Below, in pieces: positions 1-9,584 of a stretch of DNA of 40,359 bases; position 1 is the stretch's first letter; each line of letters opens with the position of its first letter. The stretch lies in assembly GCA_023252235.1 (NCBI GenBank), contig JAHEXH010000006.1:1-40359 (forward strand), given 5' to 3'. Under the pieces are notes generated by a model. The model was not told the DNA's origin and did no database searches. It saw only the letters and a program-made list of their open reading frames with translations. Made by a program: the position numbers and the translations under genes. The DNA comes from Nitrosotalea sp. Its GTDB lineage: Archaea > Thermoproteota > Nitrososphaeria > Nitrososphaerales > Nitrosopumilaceae.

Positions 1-2840
1 CTTTGAACAAATCATTTCACAGATCACTTACTGACTCACTTGCAATGTCTGACACAGTCAAATTCAGTGGAGGAATAAAGTTTGAAGCCAGAGACACATC
101 AGGCAACCTGATAAGTGGAGCCCACTATACCATAGCTCCAAACCCCAGTGGCGGAACATCGATGACAGTAATAGATGGAGGAGTAAACGATCATGATTCT
201 ATATCAAACGGCAGGGCAGTAGTTTCACCTGTACCATTTGCAAGCTATAATGTGACAATGACAGTCACACCTGCTGGGTACAATGTACTTGGCAACTTTA
301 CCCAGTTTACAGCAGACAACACTCAAGCAAACGGAACTGTAACATTCAGAGTAACTCCCACCAGTGCGAATCTGACATCACTTACAAAGACCGTAATCAC
401 TGATGCACCAAACCTTAGCAGCACTACACTGAACACATGGAAGTCTACATTTAATGCAATCAAGATCAATACCACATCGAGTACAATCACTACAGTCACT
501 GCATTGCCTCCAATGTTGTCTGCTGGAGTTCTAAACCAATCACAGGTAACATTAGCTACATCGAACCAGGCATCAGTTGTATTATCAAAATCATTTGCAA
601 TGAACACCAATGGTTCTGATGTCATACAGACACTTGGTGTTCCAACATATTCTGTTCCAAAGAGCAACAATCTAACCTCTGTAATACCCTCGATAATTGC
701 AACAACAGATACAACAAAACCAGACCAGACAGTAACCACACCACCACTTGACAAGATAGTTTCAGGACAGCAGATGATAATGCCAGTGCAGAGCTCAGCT
801 ATACCCTCAACCGGAGGCCTCAAACAATTAAACGTCCAGTCAAACAAGAGCTCAAGTGCAACAGGAAATGCCATAAACGACTGGTTTGTAATTCATACAG
901 ATAATACACTTCCATCCTCCAAACCAGGACTTCCAAACAATGACAAGCTTACATTATACATCAATGTGACATACCAATACGAGGCAACAGGTAAGGGATT
1001 TGACTGGAGCAAATCATCAAACTTTGCAACACCACCAAAGCTTACACTACAGTTGCCCAGAAATGCACCAAATGTAACAGTGGACTCTCAGGGATGTCCA
1101 GTGTCTGATATCTTTGTATTTGATCCAAACACTGGAAGCTGGACGACAAACTCAGTCAAAATTTTATCATCCACTCCTACAAGCAGTACCACTTGTGATG
1201 TAGTAGTCCAACCACAACACTTCTCACAATTTGCACTTGGTGGACACAGCACTGGTGGAGGAAGCTCAGCAGGCGCAGCTGCATCATCTTCAAGCGGAGG
1301 AGGAACAGGAACTGGTGTAGGTGCATCAACATCTGCAGGACCTGGTGCAAGTGAAGGAGAGTTTGGCGGAAGATTTGCAACAGATCTGAAGATACTTAGA
1401 ATATCATACGACGCATGTGAGACTCACCTAGTCAAGATACTAGTTGCATACTCTGACAACAACCCAAGTGTCATATTGCGAACATCGCTTACTGGAATAA
1501 TCACTGCATCACCTGCAAAAGAGCAACCATATGCTGATGAAAACGAGAATGCCACAATAAAGAAGGTAGTCTATGAGGCAACAATAAGCCAGAAAGAAAA
1601 GACATACGAGGTTATCGTAATGCAGGCAATAGGGCATAACATCAACTCTGTAGGCAAGACTATCGAGATAACAGGATGTAGTGACAACATATCATTTGAG
1701 AACGAGTTTGTTTCCCCAGAAGTTGACCTGAGTGCACCAAAGATATTTGATGTTAAATTCCAGATTGGAAATGGTACCAAGATTCCATCAACTGAGGATA
1801 ATCACTACACTGACTCACAACCAATCTCTGTATTTGCTATCATAGACAGCAAGACACCAATTGACAATGCAGAGATTAGATACATCAAGATGGGAGATTT
1901 GATTACCAATTATAAATCAGTAAAGATGAATGTAGTTTCAATACAAATTACAAACTCGACATATTTGGTTTCAGGAATAATTCCAGCCAACACATTGCAG
2001 GCACCGGCTGTATCATATTGGATTATCATACACAACAATGCAGCAAAGACAACAGACTCTGATCATTATTCAATTGGAGTAAAACCAAGTTATTCTGCAA
2101 AGGGTAAGCTCGAGACAGACATACGACCAACAAGAATAGGAGGTACTATAGATCATCCAGAAGTATACTTTACCAATAATGCAGCTGGACCAGTCTATGG
2201 TTCGGTAGATCTGATAGTTGATGGTAAAGTAGTGTATACTTCACCAGCTCAAATATTTGGTGCAGGACAAACTCAAGTAAACTTGGAGTGGCATTCTTCT
2301 ACTGTAGATCAAATTGTACAACACAGTATATCCTCTAGAGCAGAGTTTTATGACAAGTCATTTGATACTGTGTCATCAACTGTGATATTATTCCCAGGAA
2401 CTCTAACAGAACAACTATCAAACCTAAGCAATATTGGAACGATATCCTTGAATAATCACACAATTGCCAAAGCTACTGTAATCTATTCTTCATTCAAGAG
2501 TGATGGTACACAAGAATATCAAGTAACTGCACCTGATGGTACATGTGTTATAGGGGTAAGTGATAATTGCCTTGTAACAAAATCTACACTTGGATTACCT
2601 GGTAACTTCAAGACTGTAACAATTGGAGATCAAGTATACCGAATACGATATGTTGGAATGAGTGAAGGTGTAGAACGATTCTCTATAACCTCAGTTGATC
2701 CAATAACTGGCTCTTGGCATGTGAGAATAATTAACTCAAAACAAGGACTAGGATCTCAAGCCGAGGCTATTAGTGACATATTTGTCAAAATAAAATACAA
2801 AGACATTGACACATCAAGAATAACTATTCCTTCTAAATGA
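1..2840 (+). CDS. Giant repeat-type secreted surface protein, C-terminal part (5' end outside window)
   Basis: About 945 residues are visible and the frame is open at the left edge, so the true start lies upstream and the TTG at position 3 is probably internal. The first residues (RSLTDSLAMSDTV) look like the last copy of the LTDSLxxSD repeats of thaumarchaeal giant surface proteins. A Thr/Ser/Asn-rich beta-sandwich-like region follows, then a Gly/Ser/Ala-rich linker at about residues 412-458, then further extracellular-type domains with scattered Cys and many N-x-S/T sequons. No C-terminal membrane segment or sorting tail is seen. I infer a secreted or S-layer-associated protein, possibly N-glycosylated by the AglB encoded at 18811. 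The function is not recognised; the surface location is the confident part. Confidence 0.75.
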   Translation, partial: LNKSFHRSLTDSLAMSDTVKFSGGIKFEARDTSGNLISGAHYTIAPNPSGGTSMTVIDGGVNDHDSISNGRAVVSPVPFASYNVTMTVTPAGYNVLGNFTQFTADNTQANGTVTFRVTPTSANLTSLTKTVITDAPNLSSTTLNTWKSTFNAIKINTTSSTITTVTALPPMLSAGVLNQSQVTLATSNQASVVLSKSFAMNTNGSDVIQTLGVPTYSVPKSNNLTSVIPSIIATTDTTKPDQTVTTPPLDKIVSGQQMIMPVQSSAIPSTGGLKQLNVQSNKSSSATGNAINDWFVIHTDNTLPSSKPGLPNNDKLTLYINVTYQYEATGKGFDWSKSSNFATPPKLTLQLPRNAPNVTVDSQGCPVSDIFVFDPNTGSWTTNSVKILSSTPTSSTTCDVVVQPQHFSQFALGGHSTGGGSSAGAAASSSSGGGTGTGVGASTSAGPGASEGEFGGRFATDLKILRISYDACETHLVKILVAYSDNNPSVILRTSLTGIITASPAKEQPYADENENATIKKVVYEATISQKEKTYEVIVMQAIGHNINSVGKTIEITGCSDNISFENEFVSPEVDLSAPKIFDVKFQIGNGTKIPSTEDNHYTDSQPISVFAIIDSKTPIDNAEIRYIKMGDLITNYKSVKMNVVSIQITNSTYLVSGIIPANTLQAPAVSYWIIIHNNAAKTTDSDHYSIGVKPSYSAKGKLETDIRPTRIGGTIDHPEVYFTNNAAGPVYGSVDLIVDGKVVYTSPAQIFGAGQTQVNLEWHSSTVDQIVQHSISSRAEFYDKSFDTVSSTVILFPGTLTEQLSNLSNIGTISLNNHTIAKATVIYSSFKSDGTQEYQVTAPDGTCVIGVSDNCLVTKSTLGLPGNFKTVTIGDQVYRIRYVGMSEGVERFSITSVDPITGSWHVRIINSKQGLGSQAEAISDIFVKIKYKDIDTSRITIPSK

Positions 2841-2865
2841 TGAAAATATGATTTGAAATAATCCT

Positions 2866-2885
2866 AATTTCCAATTTTGGAAATT
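2866..2885. repeat. 9-bp inverted repeat after the surface-protein gene
   Basis: AATTTCCAA and TTGGAAATT are perfect complements separated by TT, starting 26 nt after the stop codon at 2838-2840. This could be a 3' hairpin or a palindromic regulator site. There is no long T run directly after it, so it does not look like a standard archaeal terminator. Confidence 0.45.
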
Positions 2886-2978
2886 ATGTTTTAGAAAAAT
2901 GGCATACTTCATTGACGGTTACTGTAATTTAATTTTCTGACCAATTTGGCACTTTAAAAAGATGATTTTGCCGATCAA

Positions 2979-2986
2979 GTTATATG
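2979..2986 (+). promoter_or_regulatory. TATA-like box for the 622-aa secreted protein
   Basis: GTTATATG is centred about 26 nt before the ATG at 3010. This is the spacing expected if transcription starts at or next to the start codon (leaderless mRNA). Confidence 0.55.
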
Positions 2987-3009
2987 TTATAACTAGTTAC
3001 TTCTGAGCA

Positions 3010-4878
3010 ATGCAAGTTACAAAACAATCAGGTCTCATTATGGGATTTCTTGCAGTATTATCGCTTGTATTGCCATTTCATTCTATGGCTTTACCAAATG
3101 TATATGCAACAAATAATATAATTCTCAATGACAGTACATCATGTGCTTTAGTAGGAGGTGCTTGGACGACAGATTCAGGAGGAAATAATGTATGTGATAT
3201 TTTTTCACTCACATTGGTATCAGGTGATATACTAACAATACCTGCTGGATCTAATGTTGATGTGCTTGGTACTGTAATAATACCTGCTGGTGCACTAGTT
3301 GATATTTCAAATCAATTATCAGTTCATGGTACTCTTGATAATAGTGGAACTATGATTGTAGAACCTGGAGCATTCTTTTTCCCACTTGCTGGTAGTATTA
3401 TTACAAATCATGGCTCTATAATAATTGGTGATGGAGGTCTGCTTACTACTAATTTTAGCTTTACAAATTTTGGTAGCATTATAGTGAATGGTCAAGGACA
3501 GCTTGACATTATTGGAACTTTTACTAATAATGCAGGCGGTGTAATTACTCTCAATAATCCACTTCATGATTCTTTTACATTACTTGATGAAAGCGGTGTA
3601 TTCAATAATGCTGGTCAAATTATTAATAGAGGTGTACTCTATAATATCGCTGCAACGTATACTAACAGTGCTTTCATTAATAACAACGGCGGTCAACTTA
3701 CAAATGATAACTCGTTCACAAATGCTGGTACTATACTAAACTGTAATGGTATTCTAGATGGAGCATCTCCAGTAACTTTAGGCACAATCATACCGCTCCC
3801 ACCTTCAACAACTTGTAATCAAATTTCTTCATCAACAACTGTAACACTTAATCCATCAACAATTCCGATTGGAAGTTTTACTACAGTATTAGTTCAGGTA
3901 ACAGGTTCATCACCAACTGGTTCTATAGTGTTTTCAGATTCTACTGGTACATTTAGTCCAGCATCCTGTACTCTAGATTCATCAGGACAATGTTCAGTAT
4001 CATATATGCCAACAACTACAGGTCCAGTTACAATCACTGCAACGTATTACGATGATCAAAATAATCTTGCAAGTGCCGACAGTAAACTACTTACAGTTGT
4101 TAGTTCAGGTTCTAATCCAACGCCTACCACAACTACAGTTTCATCATCACTTAATCCATCCACATTAGGTCAGCCAGTTACGTTTACAGCTGCTATTACT
4201 CCATCTACTGCAACTGGAACAGTCCAATTCCAAATTAATGGCACAAACTTTGGTTCTCCTATCTCATTGTCTGCTGGTCAAGCAGTTCTTACAACATCTC
4301 TGTTACCACTAGGAGTTGACAACATCTCTGTAGTATATTCAGGTGATTCCAACTTTAATCCAAGTACTTCAAGTATTGTGAAAATATCAGTTCATGGTCC
4401 AACCAAAGGCAAAGTGACTGGTGAGGGTCATCTTGGAAAGTATGTTCACTTTGAATTTGATGTCAAGTCAAAAGATGGCAAAACATTCAAGGGTCATCTA
4501 GAGTATAATGACAAATCTAAAAAGATTGATCTTGACAGCAAAAAGATAACTCTGCTTTCAGTGTACAATTCATTCACAAATGCCACATTTGTTGGTCAGG
4601 CAAAGTTGGATGATCATAGCGGCAAATTATCTACATTCTTGGTACAAGTAACTGATACTGATAAACCAGGAAGTCATGACGATGATGAAAAATCAGCACA
4701 TGATATGTTTTCAATTATTCTAATGGACAGCACTGGTGCAGTAACTTATCAAAACTCGGGAACTGTACAAGGACATATCGAGATTGATAAACTAACAGAC
4801 AAAGATGATGACCATAATGGTGATAACCATAGTAATGATCACAATGGTCATGGTGATGATCATCACGATAAGAAATAG
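3010..4878 (+). CDS. Secreted beta-helix/Ig-like protein with His/Asp-rich tail
   Basis: 622 aa. The N-terminus is a signal peptide with a hydrophobic core at about residues 9-27. Residues about 75-245 contain repeated short NxGTI/NxG units with alternating hydrophobic residues, suggesting a right-handed beta-helix. Two Ig-like repeats of the Big_3_5 type follow (about 272-365 and 374-460, each starting near the pattern LNPST). Next is a beta-rich domain (about 462-590) with GEGH, HFEFDVK and LxY motifs that resembles cell-surface domains of other secreted archaeal proteins. The last 26 residues are almost only Asp, His, Asn, Gly and Lys, a likely divalent-metal-binding tail. There is no membrane anchor. 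The ATG lies about 26 nt after a TATA-like box. Adhesin or metal-binding roles are inference. Confidence 0.75.
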   Translation: MQVTKQSGLIMGFLAVLSLVLPFHSMALPNVYATNNIILNDSTSCALVGGAWTTDSGGNNVCDIFSLTLVSGDILTIPAGSNVDVLGTVIIPAGALVDISNQLSVHGTLDNSGTMIVEPGAFFFPLAGSIITNHGSIIIGDGGLLTTNFSFTNFGSIIVNGQGQLDIIGTFTNNAGGVITLNNPLHDSFTLLDESGVFNNAGQIINRGVLYNIAATYTNSAFINNNGGQLTNDNSFTNAGTILNCNGILDGASPVTLGTIIPLPPSTTCNQISSSTTVTLNPSTIPIGSFTTVLVQVTGSSPTGSIVFSDSTGTFSPASCTLDSSGQCSVSYMPTTTGPVTITATYYDDQNNLASADSKLLTVVSSGSNPTPTTTTVSSSLNPSTLGQPVTFTAAITPSTATGTVQFQINGTNFGSPISLSAGQAVLTTSLLPLGVDNISVVYSGDSNFNPSTSSIVKISVHGPTKGKVTGEGHLGKYVHFEFDVKSKDGKTFKGHLEYNDKSKKIDLDSKKITLLSVYNSFTNATFVGQAKLDDHSGKLSTFLVQVTDTDKPGSHDDDEKSAHDMFSIILMDSTGAVTYQNSGTVQGHIEIDKLTDKDDDHNGDNHSNDHNGHGDDHHDKK

Positions 4879-4886
4879 ATAAATAA

Positions 4887-4916
4887 TTTTTAAAATTTAA
4901 TTTTTCTAAAATTTTT
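4887..4916. terminator. AT-rich bidirectional T-run terminator region
   Basis: A stretch of alternating T and A runs lies between the convergent stop codons of the 622-aa secreted protein and glyS. T-runs of five or more occur on the plus strand, and the minus strand also has T-rich segments. This matches the T-rich terminators of archaea. Confidence 0.45.
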
Positions 4917-6372
4917 ATGGAAATGCAGTAGATTGTGCAAGATGGGAATCAAGATCTGATATCTTTATTCTCTCTTGACTCATAGAGTCCCTATTTCTAA
5001 CAGTTACTGTATCATCCTGTAGTGTCTGGTGATCAATTGTTATGGCAAAAGGAGCCCCTATCTCATCAAGTCTTCTATATCTTCTTCCTATGGCACCAGA
5101 ATGATCCAAAAATGCATCATATTTTTTTCTTAACATTATGTAAACATCTTCTGTTTTTTCTGCAAGACCATCTTTTTTTACAAGTGATAACACCCCAACA
5201 TGAATTGGTGCTAAATATGACTCCAAAGAGAGAACAATTCTATCATTTTCCTTGTCCTCTCGCATTCTGTGCTCTATCATGGTATACAAACTTCGATCTA
5301 TACCCATTGATATCTCAAACACATGAGGCAAAACCTTTGTCTCATCATCCATGACTTCGAATTTTTCCTTGCTTGCACCTGCATGACTCTTTAGGTCATA
5401 ATCCGACCTGTAGTTACATGCAACAAGCTCAAGCCAACCTGTAGTAGTCTCTACTTCAAAATCAAAAGCAACTGTTGCGTAGAATGCCTTTTCTTTTTCC
5501 CCGAGTTTTCTAAATCTGCTTTTGTTTACATCAATGCCAGTTTTTTGATAAAATTCAACAAGCAAGCCAAGATAATATGCCACAAGCTTGTTTGGAATAG
5601 TTCCAGAATCTAGAGCTTCCTTGCAAGTCATACTCTTTATTGTATCATCAACCATTATTCTGATCTGGGTATTTTCAACCTCTGAGAATTTTGATAAATC
5701 ATCAAGCTTCTCAGGATTACAAAAGACTTCGATCTCTGCCTGATAGAATTCTCTTAGTCTTAAAAGACTCTGTCTTGGAGAGATCTCATTTCTAAAGCTC
5801 TTTCCAATCTGTGCAATTCCGATTGGGAGTTTTCCCCTCATTGTTTTAAAGAGTCTTGGAAAATCCACAAAAATGGACTGACATGTCTCTGGCCTGAGAT
5901 ATGCAGATTCTCCCTGAGCTCCTATTCCAACCTTAAACATCATGTTGAATTTCTTGATACCTTCAAAACTTCCCTTGCACTTTGGACACGTGATTTTTCT
6001 CTCTTCTATTACTTTATCAAATTCTACCACGTCCGCATTTTCAGGAACTGTAATTGACGTAATTTCTTCTATCATCTTATCTGCTCTAAAAATTGATTTA
6101 CATTTAGTACAAGTTGCAATAGGATCAGCAAAACTTGCAAGATGGCCAGATGCTACAAAGACATTTTGTGACATAATCTGTGAACCATCAATCTCCCACA
6201 TTCTGTCTCTTCTGACCAGTTCCCTTCTCCATAATTCTATGAATTTATTCTTCAAGCTAACTCCTGTTGGACCATATTCCCAAAAACCTGCGTGAGCATC
6301 TGAATAAATCTCACAGCTAGGAAAATAGAATCCACGCTCCAGTGCAAGTTGCATTATTTGATCATAATTCAT
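4915..6372 (-). CDS. glyS: Glycyl-tRNA synthetase
   Basis: 485 aa class II aminoacyl-tRNA synthetase charging tRNA-Gly in the cytoplasm, of the archaeal/eukaryotic alpha2 type. Visible features: an N-terminal catalytic start (GFYFPSCEIY, then GFWEYGPTG), a zinc-type insertion with CTKC and CPKC pairs at about residues 88-135, motif 2 (FRNEISPRQSLLRLREFYQ), motif 3 (GIDRS, then EHR) and a C-terminal anticodon-binding domain from about residue 385. The ATG at 6372 lies about 24 nt after a minus-strand TATA-like box that overlaps the end of nfo. It is thus downstream of nfo on the same strand but probably has its own promoter. It converges with the secreted-protein gene. Confidence 0.95.
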   Translation of the reverse strand: MNYDQIMQLALERGFYFPSCEIYSDAHAGFWEYGPTGVSLKNKFIELWRRELVRRDRMWEIDGSQIMSQNVFVASGHLASFADPIATCTKCKSIFRADKMIEEITSITVPENADVVEFDKVIEERKITCPKCKGSFEGIKKFNMMFKVGIGAQGESAYLRPETCQSIFVDFPRLFKTMRGKLPIGIAQIGKSFRNEISPRQSLLRLREFYQAEIEVFCNPEKLDDLSKFSEVENTQIRIMVDDTIKSMTCKEALDSGTIPNKLVAYYLGLLVEFYQKTGIDVNKSRFRKLGEKEKAFYATVAFDFEVETTTGWLELVACNYRSDYDLKSHAGASKEKFEVMDDETKVLPHVFEISMGIDRSLYTMIEHRMREDKENDRIVLSLESYLAPIHVGVLSLVKKDGLAEKTEDVYIMLRKKYDAFLDHSGAIGRRYRRLDEIGAPFAITIDHQTLQDDTVTVRNRDSMSQERIKISDLDSHLAQSTAFP

Positions 6373-6391
6373 AATATCACTTTCAACTCTA

Positions 6392-6400
6392 CTAAATTAA
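6392..6400 (-). promoter_or_regulatory. TATA-like box for glyS
   Basis: On the minus strand TTAATTTAG is centred about 24 nt before the glyS ATG at 6372. It overlaps the nfo stop codon, which suggests independent, leaderless glyS transcription. Confidence 0.5.
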
Positions 6401-7239
6401 GCCAATTCTTTTGCCTTATTCAAGTTTCCAATATCATCACGTCTTTCATCAATGGGAGTCTCTAAAATTATTGGAATTTTTTTACGATTTATGAATTTTA
6501 TAATATGACCTAGTCCTTTCTCTCCTATATGACCTAATCCTATATGCTCATGTCTGTCCAAGTTGCATCCCAATTCTCCCTTTGAATCATTCAAGTGTAA
6601 AATTTTAAGGTGTTCAAAACCTACTGATTTATCTAATTTTTCAAGTGTTGATTTTGCATCTTTCTCAGTTCTCATATCATAACCTGCAGCAAAAGCATGG
6701 CATGTATCAAAACAAATGCCAAATCTCTTTGCAGGTTTTAGCTGAAATAGAATAGAAGCAAGCTGATCAAGATCTGAACCTACACTATTTTTCTGACCTG
6801 CGGTATTTTCAAGAAGAATCATTACATCGTCTGAGGTTTCAACAGCAGCTTTTGTAAATGCTTTTACCAACATTTCGATTCCTTTCTTGTCTCCTTCACC
6901 CTTATGACTTCCCAAGTGTGCAACTATGTAAGGAATTCCAAGTTTACTGCATCTTTTTATCTCATCTATGAGAGAACCTAAGGATCTTGCAAAGGGATCA
7001 TCCTCTGGTGAAGAAAGATTTGGTAAATATGGCATGTGGGCTACGGTAGAAAATCTATCAATCTTGCTTGCAGCAAGTTTTTCTTTAAAACTAGAAACAT
7101 CTTTACTTGTTAGAGGTTTTGCAGCCCACCCACGAGGATTACGAGTAAATATTTGAAATGCTGTGCATCCAGTTGCAACTGCATTGTCAACTGCTCTATC
7201 GATTGAGCCTGCGATGGATACGTGCAATCCAACCTGCAT
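6397..7239 (-). CDS. nfo: Endonuclease IV (AP endonuclease, TIM barrel)
   Basis: 280 aa, the usual length for endonuclease IV, which cleaves DNA 5' of abasic sites in base excision repair. The family metal-binding pattern is visible: an N-terminal GLHVSIAGS, TRNPRGW, AHLGSHKGEGD, a LLENTAG glutamate, GICFDTCHAFAAGYD, the HLNDSKGELGCNLDRHEHIG segment and a final LETP. It is divergent from priL across a 126-bp gap. The minus-strand TATA-like element at 7260-7268 supports a leaderless start at the ATG at 7239. Confidence 0.95.
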   Translation of the reverse strand: MQVGLHVSIAGSIDRAVDNAVATGCTAFQIFTRNPRGWAAKPLTSKDVSSFKEKLAASKIDRFSTVAHMPYLPNLSSPEDDPFARSLGSLIDEIKRCSKLGIPYIVAHLGSHKGEGDKKGIEMLVKAFTKAAVETSDDVMILLENTAGQKNSVGSDLDQLASILFQLKPAKRFGICFDTCHAFAAGYDMRTEKDAKSTLEKLDKSVGFEHLKILHLNDSKGELGCNLDRHEHIGLGHIGEKGLGHIIKFINRKKIPIILETPIDERRDDIGNLNKAKELA

Positions 7240-7259
7240 GCCACTAATTCATTTGAGGA

Positions 7260-7268
7260 TAATTTAAA
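7260..7268 (-). promoter_or_regulatory. TATA-like box for nfo
   Basis: On the minus strand AGTTTAAATT is centred about 25 nt before the ATG at 7239. Confidence 0.5.
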
Positions 7269-7335
7269 CTCGTATGGAATAATTTGAAAAATACCTGATC
7301 ATGATAAAACACTAGTCAATTGGCAAGATAATCAA

Positions 7336-7344
7336 ATTTTTAAG
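7336..7344 (+). promoter_or_regulatory. TATA-like box for priL-priS
   Basis: ATTTTTAAG is centred about 26 nt before the priL ATG at 7366, consistent with a leaderless transcript covering both primase genes. Confidence 0.55.
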
Positions 7345-7365
7345 GTTAGCAAGAACAAAGAAAAC

Positions 7366-8376
7366 ATGCTAAAAATTGGAATAAAGGATCTAGCAAAATA
7401 TCCTTTTCTGACAGAAGCTGGCCAATATCTAGCAAATACGGGATTGAGTCTTGAACAACTTGGTCATCCTGACTGGAAACCTATCGTAGAGAAAGCATAT
7501 GGTAGGATTGTTGTTGCATCATCTGGCCAAATCTATGGATCTGATCTAGAGTCATTGGATAACGATTCTGAATTACTTTCTTTCATCGTGGCTATAATAT
7601 TGCTCAAGTCGGCAGGTATTGCTACACTAATCAGAAGGTTCTCTCTGGCAGAAGCCAGAAGAGCTGAAAGATACTTGCAACAGGATCTTTGGGTAAGCAG
7701 AGATAAAAAAAACCTAGAACTTCCCTTAAAAATAATCAGAGATCTGTTTGCAGTTAATGTGTCAATTGATAACGATGAATTTGTAATCAAAGTACCTGAT
7801 TATCTACAACGAGCTGTACATTTTCATGAAAAGGAATGGAAATTGGTTAATCGTAGAGTGTCAAATGGTTTTGTTTATCTGACTGCCCATGAGACAGTCA
7901 GATTGATACGTGCAGAACTTGGAGAATACATTAATGGAAAAATTCAATCAATCAACATCGAATCTATCCCGCAAGGCTTTAAGCAAAGAGTTGATGACTT
8001 GGTTTTACTTGCCAAAAAGTTTTCAGATACAACCTATGTTTCTTCAGAATATCCACCATGTGTAAAACATGGAATTGAAGTCCTTGAAAAGGGAGAAAAC
8101 TTGCCGCATTCAGGCAGATTCTTACTTGCTACATATCTTCTCTCAAAGGGTCAAACAGTTGATCAAATTGCTCCTCTATTCAAAAATGCTCCTGATTATA
8201 ACGAAAGAACCACAAAATATCAATTAGAACATATCTCTGGCTCATCTGGAAGTGGAACCAAATACCAATGTCCGTCATGTGAAAAGTTAAGAAGTGAAAA
8301 TCTATGTTTTGCTACATCTGACTGTGATGGAATAATTAATCCAATACAATTTGGTAAAAAGAGGAAAAATCCATGA
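7366..8376 (+). CDS. priL: DNA primase large subunit PriL
   Basis: 336 aa, the non-catalytic subunit of the archaeal/eukaryotic primase that makes RNA primers at replication forks. The N-terminal half is helical. The C-terminal domain has the conserved PPC (C232), the PHSGRFLLATYLL helix and a terminal cysteine set (C302, C305, C314, C320) that supplies the 4Fe-4S ligands in this family. The stop overlaps the priS start by four bases (ATGA), so the two subunits are translationally coupled. The ATG start is fixed by a TATA-like box about 26 nt upstream. Confidence 0.93.
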   Translation: MLKIGIKDLAKYPFLTEAGQYLANTGLSLEQLGHPDWKPIVEKAYGRIVVASSGQIYGSDLESLDNDSELLSFIVAIILLKSAGIATLIRRFSLAEARRAERYLQQDLWVSRDKKNLELPLKIIRDLFAVNVSIDNDEFVIKVPDYLQRAVHFHEKEWKLVNRRVSNGFVYLTAHETVRLIRAELGEYINGKIQSINIESIPQGFKQRVDDLVLLAKKFSDTTYVSSEYPPCVKHGIEVLEKGENLPHSGRFLLATYLLSKGQTVDQIAPLFKNAPDYNERTTKYQLEHISGSSGSGTKYQCPSCEKLRSENLCFATSDCDGIINPIQFGKKRKNP

Positions 8377-9497
8377 ATGAAAAAAATGCCTTGTTGATAG
8401 AATCTGCATTCAAGGAATATTATTTCAATCGTTTTGATCTGATACATGTTCCAAAAAAAGCTACAGAAAGAGAATTTGGATATCAAAAATTTAACTCTGG
8501 AATGACTAGACATCTAGTTATAAAAAATGACAAGGAGCTTCATCTCTTATTGATGAAAGAGATTCCATCTGATGTATATTGTTCAAATGCATACTATACG
8601 TTTCCAAATCTTTCAATGTCAGAAAAAGATTGGAAAGGAGCTGACTTGATCTTTGATATAGATGCAAAGGACTTGGCTTTACCATGTAGAAAAGATCATA
8701 CGGTCTTCAAGTGTGGTTCATGCAATAACTCTATGATTAATTTCCAATCCCAATGTCCTAAATGCGGTTCCACAAAGTTTGAGACTGTATCTGTAAGTTG
8801 TAAAATTTGTATTTCAGAATCTAAAAAAGAGGTGACAAAGCTTGTTGACATCTTAACATTTGACTTGAATATCAAAAAAGAGGAGATCGAGGTATATTTT
8901 TCTGGAAATGAGGGATTTCATATACGCGTAACAAATAGCGATTACGAACCATTAGGTTCTCAAGAAAGGGCTGACCTTGTAGACTATATCATGTTCAATG
9001 GGGCAATACCTGAATCCTTTGGAATGCGCAGACAAAATAATTCCAAGGCCTCTCTTCCTACCCTTGACGAAAAAGGATGGAGGGGTAGGATTGCCCATAG
9101 ATTATTTACATCAAAATCCAAGGCACCTAAAATAACCAAGGAAATACTTTCTAATGGTTATTCTGCATTTCAAATACAGTTAGAAGAAATCAAGAAAACA
9201 ATGGGAGTAAGAGTGGATCCAAAAGTAACTATGGATATTCATCGAATATTCCGACTTGAGGGCTCTATAAACAGCAAAAGTGGTCTTTCAAAGATTCAAT
9301 GTGTTGATTTAGACTCTTTTGATCCATTTTTAGAAGCATGCTTACTTGGTGATGACGCTGTAGAGATTTTAGCAGATTGTCCATTACAAATTAGACTCAA
9401 GAATAAGAAATTTGGACCATACAAGAACGAGGTAGTTTCTTTACCGAAATATGCTGCAGTTTACATGCTATGCAAAGGCTTGGGTAGTGCAATTTGA
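8373..9497 (+). CDS. priS: DNA primase catalytic small subunit PriS
   Basis: 374 aa. This AEP-fold polymerase synthesises primers with PriL. The metal-binding aspartates are in DLIFDIDAKDL (D95, D97). The nucleotide-binding SGNEGFHIRV and the later DPKVTMDIHRIFRLEGS segment match the family. The zinc region is expanded: C105, H109, C114 and C117 are followed by a CPKCG pair (C128, C131) and CKIC (C143, C146), enough for two zinc sites where a shorter knuckle is usual. A GAGG purine stretch before the ATG could act as a ribosome binding site. It overlaps priL by four bases. Confidence 0.93.
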   Translation: MNEKNALLIESAFKEYYFNRFDLIHVPKKATEREFGYQKFNSGMTRHLVIKNDKELHLLLMKEIPSDVYCSNAYYTFPNLSMSEKDWKGADLIFDIDAKDLALPCRKDHTVFKCGSCNNSMINFQSQCPKCGSTKFETVSVSCKICISESKKEVTKLVDILTFDLNIKKEEIEVYFSGNEGFHIRVTNSDYEPLGSQERADLVDYIMFNGAIPESFGMRRQNNSKASLPTLDEKGWRGRIAHRLFTSKSKAPKITKEILSNGYSAFQIQLEEIKKTMGVRVDPKVTMDIHRIFRLEGSINSKSGLSKIQCVDLDSFDPFLEACLLGDDAVEILADCPLQIRLKNKKFGPYKNEVVSLPKYAAVYMLCKGLGSAI

Positions 9498-9584
9498 AGA
9501 ATCATGCTATTTGACTTATTAATGGTGTTTTCGAAAAGAAATTGGGTAAGACATTAATTTGACACAAAGGAAGGTAGCCTGATT

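Noticed and set aside
323-874. 183-codon minus-strand ORF
   Set aside because: Antisense shadow of the Thr/Ser/Asn-rich surface protein; no start signal or domain.
2835-2943. Possible C/D box RNA (ATGATGA at the stop codon, CTGA about 100 nt later)
   Set aside because: Too long for an archaeal C/D RNA, no good internal C'/D' pair, and the first box overlaps coding sequence.
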